Shown here piece by piece: positions 43,419-44,258 of a stretch of DNA of 44,258 nucleotides. Location of the stretch: positions 1 to 44,258 of the forward strand of contig CANQUC010000018.1 of the NCBI GenBank assembly GCA_947626945.1, written 5' to 3'. Position numbers and translations under genes: made by a program. How positions within the stretch are numbered: position 1 is the first letter of the stretch; every line of letters begins with the position of its first letter. The notes below the pieces were generated by a model. That model was not told the DNA's origin, did no database searches, and saw only the letters and a program-made list of their open reading frames with translations. Source of the stretch: an uncultured Lachnospiraceae bacterium. GTDB taxonomy: Bacteria > Bacillota > Clostridia > Lachnospirales > Lachnospiraceae.

Positions 43419-44159
43419 ATGGCACTATTGAGAACGGAAGACGTCTGCGTCAGCTTTGACGGCAGGCCGGTCATCAGAGATATTTCCATAGAACTGCACA
43501 GGGGCGAGCTGGTAAGCCTGCTGGGTGTCAGCGGAAGCGGCAAGACCACGCTGTTCAACGTGATCTCCGGTCTGCTGCTCCCGGACGGGGGCAGGGTGTT
43601 TCTGCAGGAGCAGGAGATCACCGGAAATCCGGGAAAGGTCAGTTATATGCTGCAGAAAGATCTGCTGCTTCCCTACCGGACCATTATGGACAACGTGACC
43701 CTGCCGCTGCATGTCCGGGGAATGGGCAAAAAAGCGGCCAGAGCCAAGGCGGAGCCTTATTTCGAGGAGTTTGGCCTGACGGGAACGGAAAAAAAATATC
43801 CGGGGCAGCTGTCCGGAGGCATGCGGCAGCGTGCCGCGCTGCTGCGCACCTATCTGTTTTCCGGGGAGGCCGTTTTGCTGGACGAGCCTTTTTCCGCTCT
43901 GGACGCCATTACCAAAAATGCCCTTCACCGGTGGTATGTGGACATTATGAAGCAGCTGGAGCTTTCCACCCTGCTGATTACCCATGATGTGGACGAAGCC
44001 ATTCTCCTGTCGGACCGGATCTATATTCTGGGTGGAACTCCCGGCGGGATCATTCAGGAGATCGTCATTGATAAGGATTTTGTCCGCCAGCCGGAGTTTG
44101 CCCTTCAGGAGGAATTTCTGGAATACAAAAAGAAAGTGCTTCTTGCCATCGGCTCATGA
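43419..44159 (+). CDS. Thiamine-precursor ABC transporter ATPase (ThiZ-like)
   Basis: 246 residues with Walker A GVSGSGKTT, Q-loop MLQKDLLLPYRT, signature LSGGMRQR, Walker B VLLDEPFSALD and H-loop THDVDEA, the pattern of SsuB/TauB/ThiZ importers. Last gene of the riboswitch operon, 17 bp after the binding protein. No terminator is seen before the repeats at the window end. Confidence 0.9.
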   Translation: MALLRTEDVCVSFDGRPVIRDISIELHRGELVSLLGVSGSGKTTLFNVISGLLLPDGGRVFLQEQEITGNPGKVSYMLQKDLLLPYRTIMDNVTLPLHVRGMGKKAARAKAEPYFEEFGLTGTEKKYPGQLSGGMRQRAALLRTYLFSGEAVLLDEPFSALDAITKNALHRWYVDIMKQLELSTLLITHDVDEAILLSDRIYILGGTPGGIIQEIVIDKDFVRQPEFALQEEFLEYKKKVLLAIGS

Positions 44160-44196
44160 AAGAACAGGCTCCTGTAACCGGGCTTGAGTGAAAAAG

Positions 44197-44258
44197 TAAA
44201 TTCCACATGTAAACTTAAATTCCATACTGACGACTAAATTCAACATTTTAGGGTTTGA
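44197..44258. mobile_element. Possible end of an insertion sequence (19-bp-spaced repeats)
   Basis: TAAATTCCA (44197), TAAATTCCA (44216) and TAAATTCAA (44235) recur at exactly 19-bp steps, ending in CATTTTAGGG at the window edge. Multiple short repeats next to the tip are a feature of IS21-family ends, where they bind the transposase. The element's genes would lie beyond the window, so this is a guess from the repeat pattern alone. Confidence 0.4.

Noticed and set aside
1-44258. CRISPR array, tRNA or rRNA genes
   Set aside because: No regularly spaced direct repeats with unique spacers, no tRNA cloverleaf with a TTCRANN arm and no rRNA blocks were noticed on either strand.

Overview
The window looks like a chromosomal segment of a Gram-positive anaerobe of the class Clostridia, most likely a gut Lachnospiraceae. 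This rests on the gene set: clostripain-like protease, dockerin modules on small secreted proteins, PyrBI, CNNM/CorC, a bacterial RNase P RNA, an ECF S component and a TPP-riboswitch ThiXYZ-type importer. It also rests on strong AGGAGG ribosome-binding sites and sigma-A promoters with 17-bp spacers. The species assignment is inference; no rRNA or tRNA gene is visible.

Region 1 (about 1-9,840) is an accessory island, visibly richer in A+T than the rest and bordered on both sides by mobile-element debris. A metallo-beta-lactamase-fold gene and a broken SIR2-like gene run leftward. Divergently, three tightly packed genes run rightward: a PocR-like sensor histidine kinase, a stand-alone receiver protein, and a 1,132-residue protein joining an HD-type domain to an HSP90-like GHKL ATPase. 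This is the best candidate for an undescribed signalling or defence system in the window. A dead IS3-family transposase follows.

Region 2 (about 9,945-18,260) is a mixed stretch: a clostripain-family protease with two compensating frameshifts, a lipoprotein aldo/keto reductase, a LysR regulator divergent from a hexapeptide acetyltransferase, a secreted dockerin-flavodoxin fusion, a uridine-kinase-like P-loop kinase, a small membrane protein and an ECF transporter S component.

Region 3 (18,320-24,952) is a complete phosphate system, pstSCAB-phoU, followed by a PhoB/PhoP-type regulator and PhoR-type kinase, with 11-bp-spaced Pho-box-like repeats upstream. Region 4 (24,978-30,310) holds a secreted lysozyme-like/dockerin protein, a NatAB-type ABC exporter and a CNNM/CorC membrane protein.

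Region 5 (30,286-34,224) has the RNase P RNA, a small membrane protein and a leftward operon pyrB-pyrI-glycolipid glycosyltransferase-plsY-like. Region 6 (34,287-41,047) runs rightward: argS behind a highly structured leader, thiN, nth, and a MoxR/DUF58/DUF4129-type module. Region 7 (41,058-44,159) is a TPP-riboswitch-controlled operon for a thiamine-binding protein and a ThiXYZ-like ABC importer. The window ends in 19-bp-spaced repeats that look like the end of another insertion sequence.
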